64,000 nt of DNA, taken from the NCBI GenBank assembly GCA_018287875.1, contig JAGVVL010000025.1:2666001-2730000 (forward strand), given 5' to 3'. The notes under the pieces were generated by a model. That model saw only the letters and a list, made by a program, of their open reading frames with translations, made no database searches and had not been told where the DNA came from. A program made the translations under genes and the position numbers. Source of the stretch: Nigrospora sphaerica. Its lineage: Eukaryota > Ascomycota > Sordariomycetes > Amphisphaeriales > Apiosporaceae. Below, in pieces: positions 1 to 11,244 of this stretch (position 1 is its first letter; each line of letters starts with the position of its first letter).

Positions 1-991
1 TTTCCGGTACATGCTGTCACGGCACGCAGTTGGACAAGTTACAACTGATCGTATCATGTACACGGCCGCCTATTGTACAAGACCCTTTGAGAGAACCGAA
101 GTTGTCCACCCAAAAAAGCCCCTAGCACCAAACAGTTCAGGTGATGAGGTGAAGCATGGGGTCAAAGTGATGTGTAGAAGAAGGCGTGCCTCTCTGCCAG
201 GACTGGCAGCGAGGGCAGCAGATATATTATTCTATCTGCCGAATTAGGCCTAGTCTACCACGCAGGACCCCTCCTGTTCTGGACCCAGGATGCCATCCAC
301 GCATCACCCACACGGAATATGTGCCAAGGTCCGCGGAACCGGGTACCTCTATCGCCCACTTGGATTCTCTGTCTAGACTGGGACTGGAGAATCGGCGTAA
401 GGGGATGCGAATCATAATTGCTGTGTTATGGGTCCGCATGCGGGGTCATGATCTTCCCCCATCCTTCCGGAGGATTCATAACAGGTTGCCTGTCAGATCA
501 AGAGTGAGGACCTATGACTAAGCTTACCAGCTTACATACTAGCAATGCTCGGCAATGCATGCGCAACCAGCGTTGGGCCGCCGCGATGGATCCTTGGCGT
601 CTTGGGCGCATCGGACGTGGCGTCCCTAAAAAACCGCCTCAGCCAATTGGGACGGGTGGATAACACGTCGGCCACTTTGATCGTCGCTGTAGTATATCCT
701 TGGCTGCAGTTAAACCGGTGTAAGCTACTTCTTTGGAGCTGGACAAGGCGTTGTCGATGCTGGCTAGGTAACAAAGGCTCATGAAAAAGTTGGGGGTGCA
801 GCTCCATAAGATAGCATCTTGGTTCATGGGAGCCGGAGCAGGGCTACTACCTTATGGTTGCCAACAAGTGAGTATATAACAACGTGGTGCCCGCTGCGGT
901 TATACGTCCTTTTCTGCTTAAACCACACTTAAACCATAATTCAGTATTGTAAACAAGTCATTCAAACCCTGTACCCATTCTCTCCATTGCA
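1..991. other. Left-edge intergenic region
   Basis: No gene is supported here. The stretch holds copy 1 of a dispersed repeat (142-309). The last 150 bases are the presumed promoter and 5' leader of the reductase gene starting at 992. Short open frames on both strands lack codon bias and recognisable motifs. Confidence 0.5.
142..309. repeat. Dispersed repeat R1, copy 1
   Basis: About 168 bp beginning TGATGAGGTGAAG that matches 12778-12952 with few substitutions and one small indel. Similarity ends sharply on both sides. No coding frame is shared by both copies. It could be a fragment of a transposon or of a non-coding gene; orientation is the same in both copies. Confidence 0.8.
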
Positions 992-2109
992 ATGTCCCAA
1001 CCAACCTCCAACCTCGCTGCGGTTTTGCATGCTGTTAACACCGACCTCGTCGTCGAGGAAAGGCCTGTTCCGGTGCCCGGTCCAGGCGAGGTGTTGATCA
1101 GCAATAAATTCATTGCAATCAACCCCATCGACTGGATGCGCCAGACTACAGGCATGAACATCCCTTTCTGTCCGCAGATTCTCGGTCACGGTAAGCTTCA
1201 TCTGCTCGGCCTAGCCGGCATCCTAGCTAATATCTAGTAGATGTCAGTGGTGTTGTAGCCGGCGTCGGCGACGGCGTTGAGCACGTGCAACCAGGAGATC
1301 GCGTCGTTGCAGCGATGCACCAGTTCGTGACGCACAAGCTCGACAATGGAGCATTTCAGGCCTTCGCCGTGGCCCCCGTAGCGACCATAGCCCGGCTGCC
1401 GGCGAACACCAGCCTCGAGCAGGGCGCCGGCCTCGTGACATCTGTTTTTACGGCCGCGAGCTGCTTGTTTGACGTCTTGGGCCTGCCGTATGCGTGGCTT
1501 GAGCGCGGTATCCCCGTTGGCACAGCCCCAGCCGCCGATGCGCCATCCATTATCATCTGGGGCGGCGCGTCCCAGGTCGGTGTCATGGCGATCCAACTTG
1601 CCCGCCTCGCTGGCCTACGTGTCTTTACCACCGCCAGCCCCGGACACCACAACTACCTACGTTCGCTCGGCGCCCACGTGCTGGTCGACTATCGCTCCCC
1701 CACAGCGATCCAGAACTTATTAACGGCGGCTAAAGAGGCTGGTGCTCCAATCGGTCACGTTCTGGCAGCCATATCCACGCCCGAGACTCTGAACAGCTGC
1801 CTGGAGATCCTGCGCCGCTCGGACGGCGCCCCCGCTAAGAGGCTCTGCCACTCACTGCAGTGGCCCGAGGACCTGGCGGGTCCAGATGCCGATATCGAGG
1901 CGGGCTGGGTTCAAGGCCAAGACTCCTGGGGCCCAAGCGAAGACCTCGCGACCTGGCTTTTTCACAAAGCACTTCCCCGCTGGCTGGAACAGGGTCTCTT
2001 TACCCCTCCACGTTATCGGGTTATTGGCAAGGGCATGGGAGCCATTCAGGGCGCGCTGAACGAAGTTAAGAAGGGTGTCAGTGGCGAGAAAATTCTGGTG
2101 GAAGTATAG
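992..2109 (+). CDS. Zinc-binding alcohol dehydrogenase-like / trans-enoyl reductase-like protein
   Basis: Exons 992-1190 and 1241-2109 join in frame to a 355-residue protein; the 50-nt intron starts GTAAGC and ends TAG. The N-terminal GroES-like part has the pattern PGPGEVLI and an NPIDW motif. A nucleotide-binding segment follows (IIWGGASQVG, then residues typical of MDR enoyl reductases), and the C-terminus GKGMGAIQGALNEVKKG is typical of ToxD/LovC-like medium-chain reductases. Family members use NADPH to reduce C=C bonds, often as partners of polyketide synthases, but no synthase is visible in this window. The catalytic-zinc cysteines of classical ADH are absent, as is usual for this subgroup. 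The stop lies about 100 bp from the LINE inserted at 2228. Substrate is unknown. Confidence 0.85.
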
Positions 2110-2419
2110 TAGAGGGGGCAATGATGACGAGACGGAGTGATACGTGACGGCCCTGGGGCCCTGCCAATCTGGGGCAGCTGTCAAGGCCCTGCCACCCGAT
2201 GAAGTGGGGGCCGTGTGTTCGAGAGTATTATTATTATTATTATTATTCTTACACCTAGCGACCTATTTAGGCCATGAGGACCCCCTGCGCATCTTAGCCT
2301 AGGAAAACCGTTCCGGGCAACCGTCCGGCCGGGTGAAAAACCTAGGTTCCGCTGCGTCGTACCGCTTCTATCTACTCTTTGACCTGCCATACCGAGATCG
2401 GGCTCAGCGCGCCCGCTTC

Positions 2420-5400
2420 CTAGCTGATAAGTTGATTCGCTAGCTGGAACATGTCCAGCCTTCCGGAGCGGAGTAGCCATCTCGCGATAATTCCTGCTTT
2501 TCCTGGGGTGTCGAGCATCCTGTCCGTGTCTATCGGTCCTCCTAGAGCTTGGACGAGATGCTCTCGTCTTTCTCTTTCCCGTGGGCAGAAAACGAGGATA
2601 TGCCGGACGGTCTCCTGCCCTGACCGCAGACGCACCAGGGGCTGTCGAAGCCTGGGACCCTGCGTTTAAAGAGGAAGTCTCGCAGCCCAATCTTGCCAGT
2701 CCTCGCTTGAACGAGGATGGAGCTCTCGGCCTTATGGAGTCCCTTATGGAGCTTGAGGACGTGCTTGTCTGGCGGCATCTTAGTTGCTGCCGGGGTTCGT
2801 GCTGTTCGATTTTGCTGCGCTTGTTGCCATCTTTGAAGCCAGTCTCTCTCCTCAGCCTTATGTGCTGAGTCTCCAGCTAGCCATTCGTCTAGCCACCTCT
2901 TACGATCGGGAGCGTCGGGGCCTTTTAATCTGCGCCGGCGAGTCGGTCTTGTTAGGATCCATCTAGCTGCGCTATCGCACCTTGCTTGGATGAGTGATGC
3001 GATACGCGGCTGTTGGAGCCTCTCTTCCGATGCCGCCACCCTTCTGTTGAGCCACGTGTCTAAGGGGGACACGTAAGCTTCCGTTTCTAGTACTGCGTTA
3101 GCCGTGGCTTTGAAAGCTCCTGTGACCTTTCGGAGGCACTCTGTCTGGACGTCGTTGAGTGCCTTAGCTCTATTTTTCGAGATCTGGCGGTGCCACTCTG
3201 AAGCTCCATAGCCTATCGCAGACCGTACGACGGCTGTATAGACTTGGCGGGCTCGCTGGAGGGACGCGCCCCACGTCGAGCCGGCTATCCGGTCTAGAGC
3301 ATAGACCTGCGTCGCCATCTTCTTCGATATCGACTGGATGTGGACGTCCCAGAGGAGACGTCTATCCACGTGGACCCCGAGGACGCGGCAGGAGTCTTCT
3401 GGTTCGATTTCGTGGCCTTCTAAGGCTATTTTCGTGTCCGGACCTTTCCGTCTTCGAGAGAAGTGGACTAGGTGATATTTCTGGACTGCGAAGGTCATGC
3501 CGTGGCTGACTGCCCATTCCTTGCAGATCCTGTGAGCGGCTTCCAGCCGCTCGCAGGTCTGCTCGGGGTCTAAACCGAAGCCCACGAGGTTCGTGTCGTC
3601 TGCGAAGGCTATAGTAGCTATCCCTGGTACGGCGCGGAGAGCCTTATAGAGACCGGCTGTATAGAGACAGAAGAGGATAGGCGATAGGGGTGAGCCCTGC
3701 GGGACGCCTGCCGGAACTGGGATCTCGTCCGATTCCTGGCCGTCGAAGAGCAGTGTGGTGGATCGGTTAGAGAGGAAGCTGCGTATCCAGTTAATGGTCC
3801 ATATAGGTACTCGGAGCGCTCGTAGGTTGCCGAGGAGTCTATCGTGGTCAACGGAGTCGAAAGCACCCGAGATATCTAGCGATAGGAGAGTCGCAGCGCC
3901 TCCATGCTTCCAGGCTGTGCGGACTAGGTCCGTTAGCAACCGTAAGGCTGTTTCCGTGGAGCGGCCTTTCCGGTTGCCCATCTGTTCGTCCGGGAGCAGT
4001 CCGTTCTCTTCGGCAAAGCTAGCTAGCCGTTGCGCTAGTAGGCTCTCGATCGCTTTCCCTATAGTGTTGAGCAGCGCGATAGGTCTCCATCCGCTGGCTT
4101 GGTGGTACTCGTTTGGCTGCTTTCCTGGCTTCCGGAGGATAACGGTGACTGCTTTACGGAACGCTCTTGGATAGTATCCTATATGCCAGCACGCTTCCGC
4201 TAGGGAGGCCAAGGCCTGGAAGAGGGGCTTTCCTAGGCGTTTGAGAAATCCGTTCGGAAGCTGGTCTGGTCCAGGTGCCTTCCACTGGCCTGCCTTAGTA
4301 AGGACGTCTTGGACGTGTTCTCCTGTCACCTTGCCGTCCATATCGAGAGGCGCTGCGAGCCGGTTCGTTGTTCGGAAGCCGGTGTACGTAGCCTTAGGGA
4401 GGGGATAGAACCTCTCTCGGAAGGCCTCTGTTTTCTCCTTATGGGTCGTTGCTTCGCCTCGCGGTGTGTAGAGCGTAGGGACGGCTGGAGGTAGCGGTGG
4501 CGCGGCTCCTTCGGTTCTGGCCCATCTCGCGATGTTCCAGACGCCAGCTGGCTGGCTAGAGGCCTCGTGAAGCATGCCTCTCCAGGTTGCTGTCTTTGCG
4601 GTGCGGATCGTTTTCTTTTTCGTAAGGGATGCTTGCCGAAGGGCTCGCCAGGCTGCGTCTGTCCTGTCGGATAGCCATGCTCGCTGGGCTCGTCTCTCCT
4701 CCTCTATAGCTCTTTTTATATCGTGGTTCCACCAGGCCTTGCCTCTCCCCTTAGAGTGGCGGAGGGGGGCAACTAGGTCGGCTATCCGTGTTAGCTCCTT
4801 AGTTAACGTTTCAGTGTAGCTATCGATTTCTTCTGGTGTCTCGAGTTGCCCTGGCTGTGGTAGGTATGCCGCCTCTGCCTTCGCCTGGTCGTAGTCAGCT
4901 GTTTTCCAGCTGCGTCGTAGCCTGTCTTGGCGGTCTATACGGGGTCCAGCCACGCGTATCACCTGAGGGAGGTGATCGGATCCTGCGTATGGTGCGTATC
5001 CGTCATAGGCGACCCGGAGATCGTCTGTGGCCCAGGCTAGGTCGATCGTAGAGTCTGCGCATCCTTTTCGTGTCCATGTTGGTGTTCCAGGGGGTGTGAT
5101 CAGCTGGAGTCTCCAGGATTCTGCTAGCTGGAGCAGCTTATCAGCTGCCCTATGGGGTCGGACGTTGTATCCTCCCCAGACGGGGTGGTGGACGTTGAAG
5201 TCTCCCACAAGGACTGTTCGTCTTAGCTGGGGTTCGTTATGGAGGGCTTCGATAGCGGGTAGGTCCGATCTGCTGGTGGACCCAGGGGAGGCGAGTATAT
5301 GCAGATAACCGTTATGGGACCGTCTGGTAGTTGGATTGTAATACGACACCTATCTGGCTGCGCCTCGTATGTCCACTGCGCTGGGGTGTACTTCTTGTTA

Positions 5401-5606
5401 ATATAGATGCATGCCCTACCTCCCTCAGTTGCGTAGAGTAGGTAGTATAGAGAGGATCTCGGGCAGTAGGTGGTCGGCATATTTGGGTTTCGCCAGGGCT
5501 CTTGGATAGCTAGGACGTCGTACTCTTCGGAGATGGCATCGACTACCGGGATCTGTGCTTTCTTGCTTTTCTGCGTGTTCCAGTGTAGGATCCTTAGCGC
5601 TGTCAT
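2420..5606 (-). pseudogene. LINE ORF2: endonuclease-reverse transcriptase, two frameshifts
   Basis: Starts at ATG 5606-5604. The first part (5606 to about 5285) has AP-endonuclease motifs HWNTQ and IQEPW. The frame then shifts and continues with LVGDFNVHHPVW and SDHLP. Reverse transcriptase follows: motif A LDISGAFDSVDHDRLL, motif B GVPQGSPLSPILF, and the catalytic FADD box near 3595. The C-terminal zinc knuckle begins WCVCGQG. A one-base deletion near 2613, relative to the intact copies at 8590 and 18536, moves the true C-terminus (VRHILVFCP onwards) to another frame ending at 2420. ORF2 overlaps ORF1 by ATGA. The product would nick target DNA and reverse transcribe element RNA; this copy cannot make a full protein without the shifts being bypassed. 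Confidence 0.92.
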
Positions 5607-6682
5607 GGTCGAGCGTGGATGCTATTTAGTGTTGGCTCCGGTGTTTCGATGTCCATGTCGTCTATCTCTTCGTGGGTTCTGCTACGGGCTCTGCCAGTGC
5701 TTCTAGTACGGTAGCTGGTTGCTCGACGCTTCCGCGGCTGTACTGTCTGCCAATTTTCAGCTGTTGGCTTAGGGTGTTCTTGCGAGGGCAGTGCGAATCC
5801 CTTCGGTCTCGTAACATAAGCAGCCTTGGCGATCTGGACCTGCTCCTGGCGGACTGGACACTCCTTAGACCACGCGGTGTGTGGTCCTCGGCATGCTGGA
5901 CAGCAATATCGGCTCTGATTCTCCGTTTCCGGGCATTCTTTTTCCTCGTGCTTAGTCGAGGAGCAGAGCCCGCATCGTCGTGCATGGCGGCAGACTCGGG
6001 CAATGTGTCCATATCGATAGCAGCGGTAACACTGCTTAAGCTGCGCTCCTTCAGCGAAAGGCTCGCATGGATAATAGCCATACTGCCAGATGAGGCCGTC
6101 TCGGCATAGTTGTTCTGCTTGTTGGACCGTGGCGACTGCGATATATAGAGTTGTGACCTTTCTAGACGACGTCTTAGCGTTGCGAGGGAGCTTCGCTTCT
6201 AGGACATCGATGGGGCCGCCAGGCTGGTTTCGGAGTTGGGCTTCTAGCTGCCCATGGCTCACCTCTATGGCTTCCTTGTTGATACCGTGGGCCACCACTA
6301 GGATCTTTCTCTTCTGGATAGAGGCATTCTCTCCGAAGGCCTCGGCAGTCCAGTCTAGGTCGGCTTCTAGGGCTTGTTTTTCCGCCGCTGTCTTGCATGT
6401 GATGGCGTAGTCTCCGCTAGGGAGCTTGCGTGCTGCTACTGCTGCCTCTCTCCCTGCGGCGGCGTTGACCTTGCGAACGATCTCTGCGTAGGTGCGTCCT
6501 TCTGTCTCTGTGGCCTTAATGGTGATCTCTCGTTCCTGACGGGGAGGAAGCGCCTTAGCTATCTGAGGGGCTCTAGGTAAGGGAGCGGCGGTTATAGCGG
6601 TGGTAGCAGCAGCGTATGTCTTAGGGGCCTTGATATCCTTATGGCCCCCTATCCCCCGGATCTAGTTCTCTGCGCTTTCCAT
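5603..6682 (-). pseudogene. LINE ORF1: Gag-like nucleic-acid binding protein, early stop
   Basis: Reads from ATG at 6682-6680 to TGA at 5605-5603, 359 codons, with a single in-frame TAG at 6664-6662 (codon 7). After it the frame is open throughout and there is no other early ATG, which argues that 6682 was the original start. The C-terminal third has three CCHC zinc knuckles (the first is CYRCYRYGHIARVC, then two more within 50 residues), followed by a basic tail. Such ORF1 proteins coat the element RNA. TAG may come from CAG, a CpA to TpA change. Confidence 0.88.
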
Positions 6683-7788
6683 AGAAAGAGGTGGGGAATA
6701 GAAGGTTTGCACCTTAAGCAGCCCGCAAGGGCATATCCCTCTCTAGGACCACCGACATGCGCATCCGTCCTCTCGAGCCATAGCACGACCTCCTCGACCT
6801 GCAGCCTCCCAGGATAGCACTTGCGCCAGCGACACTCCGACAGAGAAGATGCCCTTTGGCACAATCGAAGGCAGTCCGTCTCATCCTTGTCTCCAGGTCC
6901 CTAGGCTGGCCCTATCCAGCTGTTCATCCCCTTCCACGGCAAGTCCTCGAACCGGTTCCATCTCTAGTCGACCCTAGTGCGAGTAGGGGACGTAGGGGCT
7001 ACCCTGTTCTTCTGCCGGTCCCGCGGTCGTCGTGCTATGCTACGGCCCACCGGTGTCCTAGGGTGGCGAGCCCTAGACCGGCTTCCCGTTGCTCGCCGCC
7101 ATCTCTGCCGGCGAGCCGACCATGTCTTGCCGTAGGCCTTCGGTAAGGGGTACCACCACGCCGGCATAGTACCCCGTAAGGCCTCGACTAACCTGCCCTG
7201 ATCCACCATATGTTCGTCTCCGGAGCGGTGCGCTGTCACCTTAAAGGGCGACACGGGCGGCCAGCCGTAGCCACTATTGCCTTAACGACTCCGTTCCCGT
7301 GCTCTTAACAACTTCCATTGCTCCGTACGCACGCCCACTTAGGTATTCGTTCGATGCCCTCGCGGCTGTTCACTGCAAGCCGTCTCAGAGCTCGGCAGGG
7401 CCGAGGGTGTCCTGTCGTCGCCTCGAGAACCGAGTCGACGTCGGATGGTTTTTTTACCCAAATCCCTCTATAAAGACGAGGGCCTTCGCTGCGCGCCTAT
7501 TTTGTCGTCGATCCGGCGTCGCGCGGTGTCGATTTTCGAGGCTGCTTGCTGCGTTTGGCGGGGGCGAAAAATTTTTGGTCGTGCGACGCCCGAAAATCCC
7601 GCATCACAGACCGTCTCAGCACAACTCCGGTGCAGCGACATAGCGACGCAGCAATGGCGCCTCGCTACACTTTCGTGCAGAATGCGTCTCTACATCGGCT
7701 CTCCCTCAGTCAATTGACCTAGGAAGATTTCCAGCCGGCGCCGCGGGGAGGCTGTAGAGTCCGACTTCGCCAGCCGTGTTCGAGAGTA

Positions 7789-8444
7789 AATAATCCCAGC
7801 AGCGCCGCCAGCGCCGCAGCAGATAGCTTTATCTTCACCTTCTGTTTGACCCCCTCTACTTTTCGTGTCACGGAGGCAGAATCCCGTGCCGGCACCAAAC
7901 ATGTTCTCATCTGCGTTATACCGTCACTCTTCCGACACGGGCACTGCGACTTTCCGATCCGTTGCAGGCGGCCCGAAATGCAGCAACACTGGATCTTCGG
8001 CCTCGACGACAAGTGTGCGTAGGGAATTTTACAGTCAGCGCGGCGCTTCTGATCATCTCAGTCGTCGCCCGCGGGGGTGAGCGCGTGCACGACATCAGGG
8101 TGGCCACGGCACAAGCTCTGTGGCCGCTCCGAACACCCGGCGGAGCAGATTGTCGGCCTGGGGCTTGTTTTTGCCGACCCAGCGGATTTCGTTCGCGCCC
8201 TCGGGTCCAGGCACTTGCGCGATGTGAGCTACCAGCCCTGCAACAGCCACTTGCCACACAGCCCCAGCGAGCGAGACCCGCCAGCAACACCCCAGATCGA
8301 CGGTGTGCAATGCAACATGATGCGGAGCCAGCTTAACAGAAACCAACGAGCCAGAGACGCACCGCCACACCTCACCGGAGTTGGGAAATCGTTTCCATAC
8401 GGCTCATCGTCACATGCTTCGTCCAGGGGCATTTCCTCCGCTTG
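7789..8444. other. Host DNA between two LINE insertions
   Basis: This 650-bp piece is host sequence between the full-length LINE and a truncated LINE. No gene is assigned. A minus-strand open frame (8370-8095) has a protein-like segment around GANEIRWVGKNKPQADN, but no splice-consistent extension was found and the LINE at 8461 interrupts the upstream side. It may be an exon of a gene broken by the insertions. Confidence 0.3.
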
Positions 8445-9000
8445 ATAAAGACAAGCGAATAAAGGACTTCACAAGGCAGAGAGCTCGATCCTCGTCCAAG
8501 CGAGGACCGGCAAGATTGGGCTGCGAGACTTCCTTTTTAAGCGCAGGGTACCAGGCTTCGACAGCCCATGGTGTGACTGCGGTCAGGGTAGGGAGACCGT
8601 CCGGCATATCCTCGTTTTCTGCCCACGGGAAAGAGAAAGACGAGAGCATCTCGTCCAAGCTCTAGGAGGACCGGTAGACACGGATAGGATGCTCGACACC
8701 CCCGGAAAAGCAGGAATTATCGCGAGATGGCTACTCCGCTCGGGCAGGCTGGACATGTTCCAGCTGGCGAATCAACTCATCAGCTAGGAAGCGGGCGCGC
8801 TGAGCCCGATCTCGGTATGGCAGGTCAAAGAGCAGATAGAAGCGGTGCGACGCAGCAGAACCTAGGTTTTTCACCCGGCCGGACGTCAGCCCGGAACGGT
8901 TTTCCTAGGCTAAGATGCGCAGGGGGTCCTCATGGCCTAGATAGGTCGCTAGGTGTAAGAACAATAATAATAATAATAATAATAATAAAGACAAGCGAAT
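8445..9000 (+). mobile_element. 5'-truncated LINE copy with 16-bp target duplication
   Basis: A plus-strand copy of the 3' end of the LINE at 2228-7775. The body 8461-8984 begins inside the ORF2 C-terminal coding region, includes the zinc knuckle and stop, and ends in (TAA)n. The exact repeat ATAAAGACAAGCGAAT flanks it at 8445-8460 and 8985-9000; its first bases could be shared with the tail. The ORF2 tail is unbroken here, which identifies the one-base deletion in the full-length copy. Confidence 0.93.
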
Positions 9001-9549
9001 TGAAAAAGTATGTTATCAATGGCCAGACAATACATGGCGCGCTTGCCGGCTTCAAGTCGCTCCACTACCATAGACGCTTTTACAGCGTAGAAGATGACAG
9101 TGCGGCTCGGCAATGAGGCTGTGCCGGATTTTATGCTTCGGCTTTGCATATCGCTCAATCATGTCGGATGCGACCAATCAATGCGCAAAAGGAATAGACC
9201 AAGCAGGACGTAACAACAACGTAGCATTTACAGGGTATATATGCGTCATTGTGCATTTTTGGGGGGGGGGGGTCCAATGCAAGAGTAATACGAGATTTTG
9301 GGAAATGAGTGGTGTAGTCGTACTGTAGTACCCTTACGGGGGGAACATGTCGGCGCTTCAACGCTCTGACCACCCCATCCATCGTATGATGGATGGTAAT
9401 TATTAAAAGCTAAGGTTGCGCCAACGGATACATTTCAACTTCCTCGACTCATCACCGCCGATTGTCCGCATTCGCTAGACCCTCTTGAACCGCATTGACA
9501 CTCGTAAATTTAATAGTCCCAACTTTTCGACGCTCCCTGATCAGCAACA
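9001..9549. other. Intergenic, promoter side of secreted-protein gene
   Basis: No gene seen. Contains a G homopolymer of about ten bases near 9261-9272, and the presumed promoter of the gene at 9550. Confidence 0.5.
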
Positions 9550-10015
9550 ATGAAGTACCTCGCCGCCGCCACCGCCGCCTTCCTCCCCGTCCTTGCGGCC
9601 GCTCTGCCTGCCGGCGAATCTGTCACTATTTCAAACTTTCTCTACCGCGCGCCAGCGGGTGGCTTTACCGTGGGCGGAAAGCATGTTTCCAGATACATGA
9701 CCTTCATGGCCAACGGTGTCACCTGCCAGGCTTTGGACGTCGTCATTCCCGGAAATGGTTATGTCTGCGACGATCCTGCGTACACCTTCGAAACCCTCGA
9801 TCCTGGTGCCCTGGACGCCACTTTCCTTATCCGTCTTTCGCATTCAACGGACAGGTATGCGGTCTCTTCCTGCGTGCTAGAGTCCTTTTATACTGACTGA
9901 GAGCCTATACAGCCTCAAGCTTTCCGGTGAGTTCCGCATCATTGCCACCGGCCCCATATCTACCATTAAGGACCAGGTCGGCACTGTATCTGGCACCCTC
10001 TCCCCGAGTCAGTAG
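9550..10015 (+). CDS. Small secreted protein, possibly AA1/Alt a 1-like
   Basis: Exons 9550-9854 and 9913-10015 join in frame to 135 residues; the 58-nt intron is GTATGC...CAG. The first 18-20 residues (MKYLAAATAAFLPVLAAALP) form a clear signal peptide. The mature part is beta-strand-like with two cysteines flanking VIPGNGYV and the segment DDPAYTFETL, then a conserved-looking LIRLSHS. This resembles the small secreted AA1-like (Alt a 1/Hrip) proteins of ascomycetes, but the match is from pattern only. Such proteins are exported and many interact with host or environment. It could instead be an unrelated effector-like protein. Confidence 0.7.
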
Positions 10016-10559
10016 TGCATCGACGTTGGATCCCGGTGGTTGCCCAACTGAATAGTGTCACACACATGTCCTGTAAATCGGATCATAGGGCTGCCTCGCT
10101 CGGTATGGGCAGGTTCAGGCAAGGGTTCATTGTTTAGTAGGCGACGAGTCTGATCAGTAATAATCCAAGCACTTACTGCTATCAGCAACAAATCTTCCTG
10201 CAAGTCCAAAAGCGGGAAAGAATGCGCTACATAGAGCCGTTGCGCGGTGATCGTGGCATGAGCTCGGGGGGCTAGGTACCGGCAGGTATGCGCGTAGAGT
10301 CGGCCAAAAGCTCCTGGCGGCTCACCTTCAGTGTCTTGTACCAGTCTCTTTGGCTTGTATCACTAAGTCTCGTTTCGTTCGTTGCCCTGCATGTTCAGTG
10401 TGGGCGGCTGCACGAAGTACTTCTTCACGAAGTCAAGCCATATCGGCCGATTCAGCTCGATTTTTCCGATCTACGCCTTCAGTGCAGTTAGAATCGATAA
10501 GGCGGCTAGTCTGTTCTTCGTTATCGTTGGCTCTTTTTTCGAAGTTGAGCCTCCCCTGT
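10016..10559. other. Intergenic, no gene seen
   Basis: Short open frames only; it may include decayed downstream sequence of the dehydrogenase relic on the minus strand. Confidence 0.4.
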
Positions 10560-10780
10560 CAATGGCGAAGTAAAAATTGGCAGATGCCTAAGTTACCTGG
10601 GGCTATCTTCGCAACGGCCACCATGATCCAGGCGTTTTTCTAACCGTTTCGGGTCGTGCCGCGGACCCAGGGACCAAACTTGAGGAACTGGCCGGCGATT
10701 TTGGAGCCAATGAAACCATTAGCACAGGTAACAAGCAGCAGAGAGCCTTTGGCAATGACAGATTTCTCAGAGATGGCCAT
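10560..10780 (-). pseudogene. Relic of NAD-dependent epimerase/dehydratase (aldehyde reductase-like) N-terminus
   Basis: From ATG at 10780 the translation starts MAISEKSVIAKGSLLLVT and contains ANGFIGS followed by VRGTTRN. This is the start of an extended short-chain dehydrogenase with the Rossmann TGxxGxxG motif. The first glycine of that motif is replaced by cysteine (VTCANGF). An in-frame TAG at 10642-10640 follows, after which KNAWI can still be read in the same frame before similarity fades. Nothing of the catalytic part is recognisable. This is a decayed fragment, not a working gene. Confidence 0.75.
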
Positions 10781-11244
10781 TATGACGGGATAGGTTGGAT
10801 CCAGAGGATAAATGAACGGGTGCTTATTCGTGCTTAGACCAGCTCTGAGACCTGCAGCCCCCAACAAAACGGTTTTAAGCAGCAAGCGGTCGCTACGTGT
10901 AGCTTTGAAACGGTCAACAGGTCCTTGGGGCTGAGGGAACACCGAAAAATCCGACTACCTGTTCAGGTAAAGTCCTAACAGAGCCGCAGGTACGTGCTTG
11001 TGCTAAGCTACTATTTTGTCATCATGTGTCATGGTCAACCACCACCTTCGGCGGCGAGGTGGTAAAAGAAGTATGCAACAGTTCAAAATGCATGTGATAC
11101 GTGGCGGGGGTATGTAAATAGATAATAAGGTACGGTATCCTTGTCAAGGAGGGGTCCTGCTACCCCACCTACCTAGTTGGGATATCGCACCATAGATAGT
11201 TTCCTGCCCTGACAGCCACTTTGTGGCCGGCGGACGGAATACAT
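10781..11244. other. Intergenic, no gene seen
   Basis: No convincing coding frame. The sequence between the dehydrogenase relic and the 3' end of the next LINE is unassigned. Confidence 0.4.

Larger units (their letters stand above)
2215..7788 (-). mobile_element. Full-length Tad1-type LINE retrotransposon with 13-bp target duplication
   Basis: A non-LTR element on the minus strand, body 2228-7775 (about 5.5 kb). It is flanked by an exact direct repeat GTGTTCGAGAGTA at 2215-2227 and 7776-7788. Order on the minus strand: 5' UTR of about 1.1 kb (7775-6683), ORF1 (6682-5603), ORF2 (5606-2420), 3' UTR and a (TAA)n tail next to the left repeat. ORF2 has endonuclease, reverse transcriptase and a C-terminal CCHC motif; I see no RNase H domain. 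One stop in ORF1 and two frameshifts in ORF2 make this copy defective, although the rest reads well, so insertion looks fairly recent. Confidence 0.93.
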
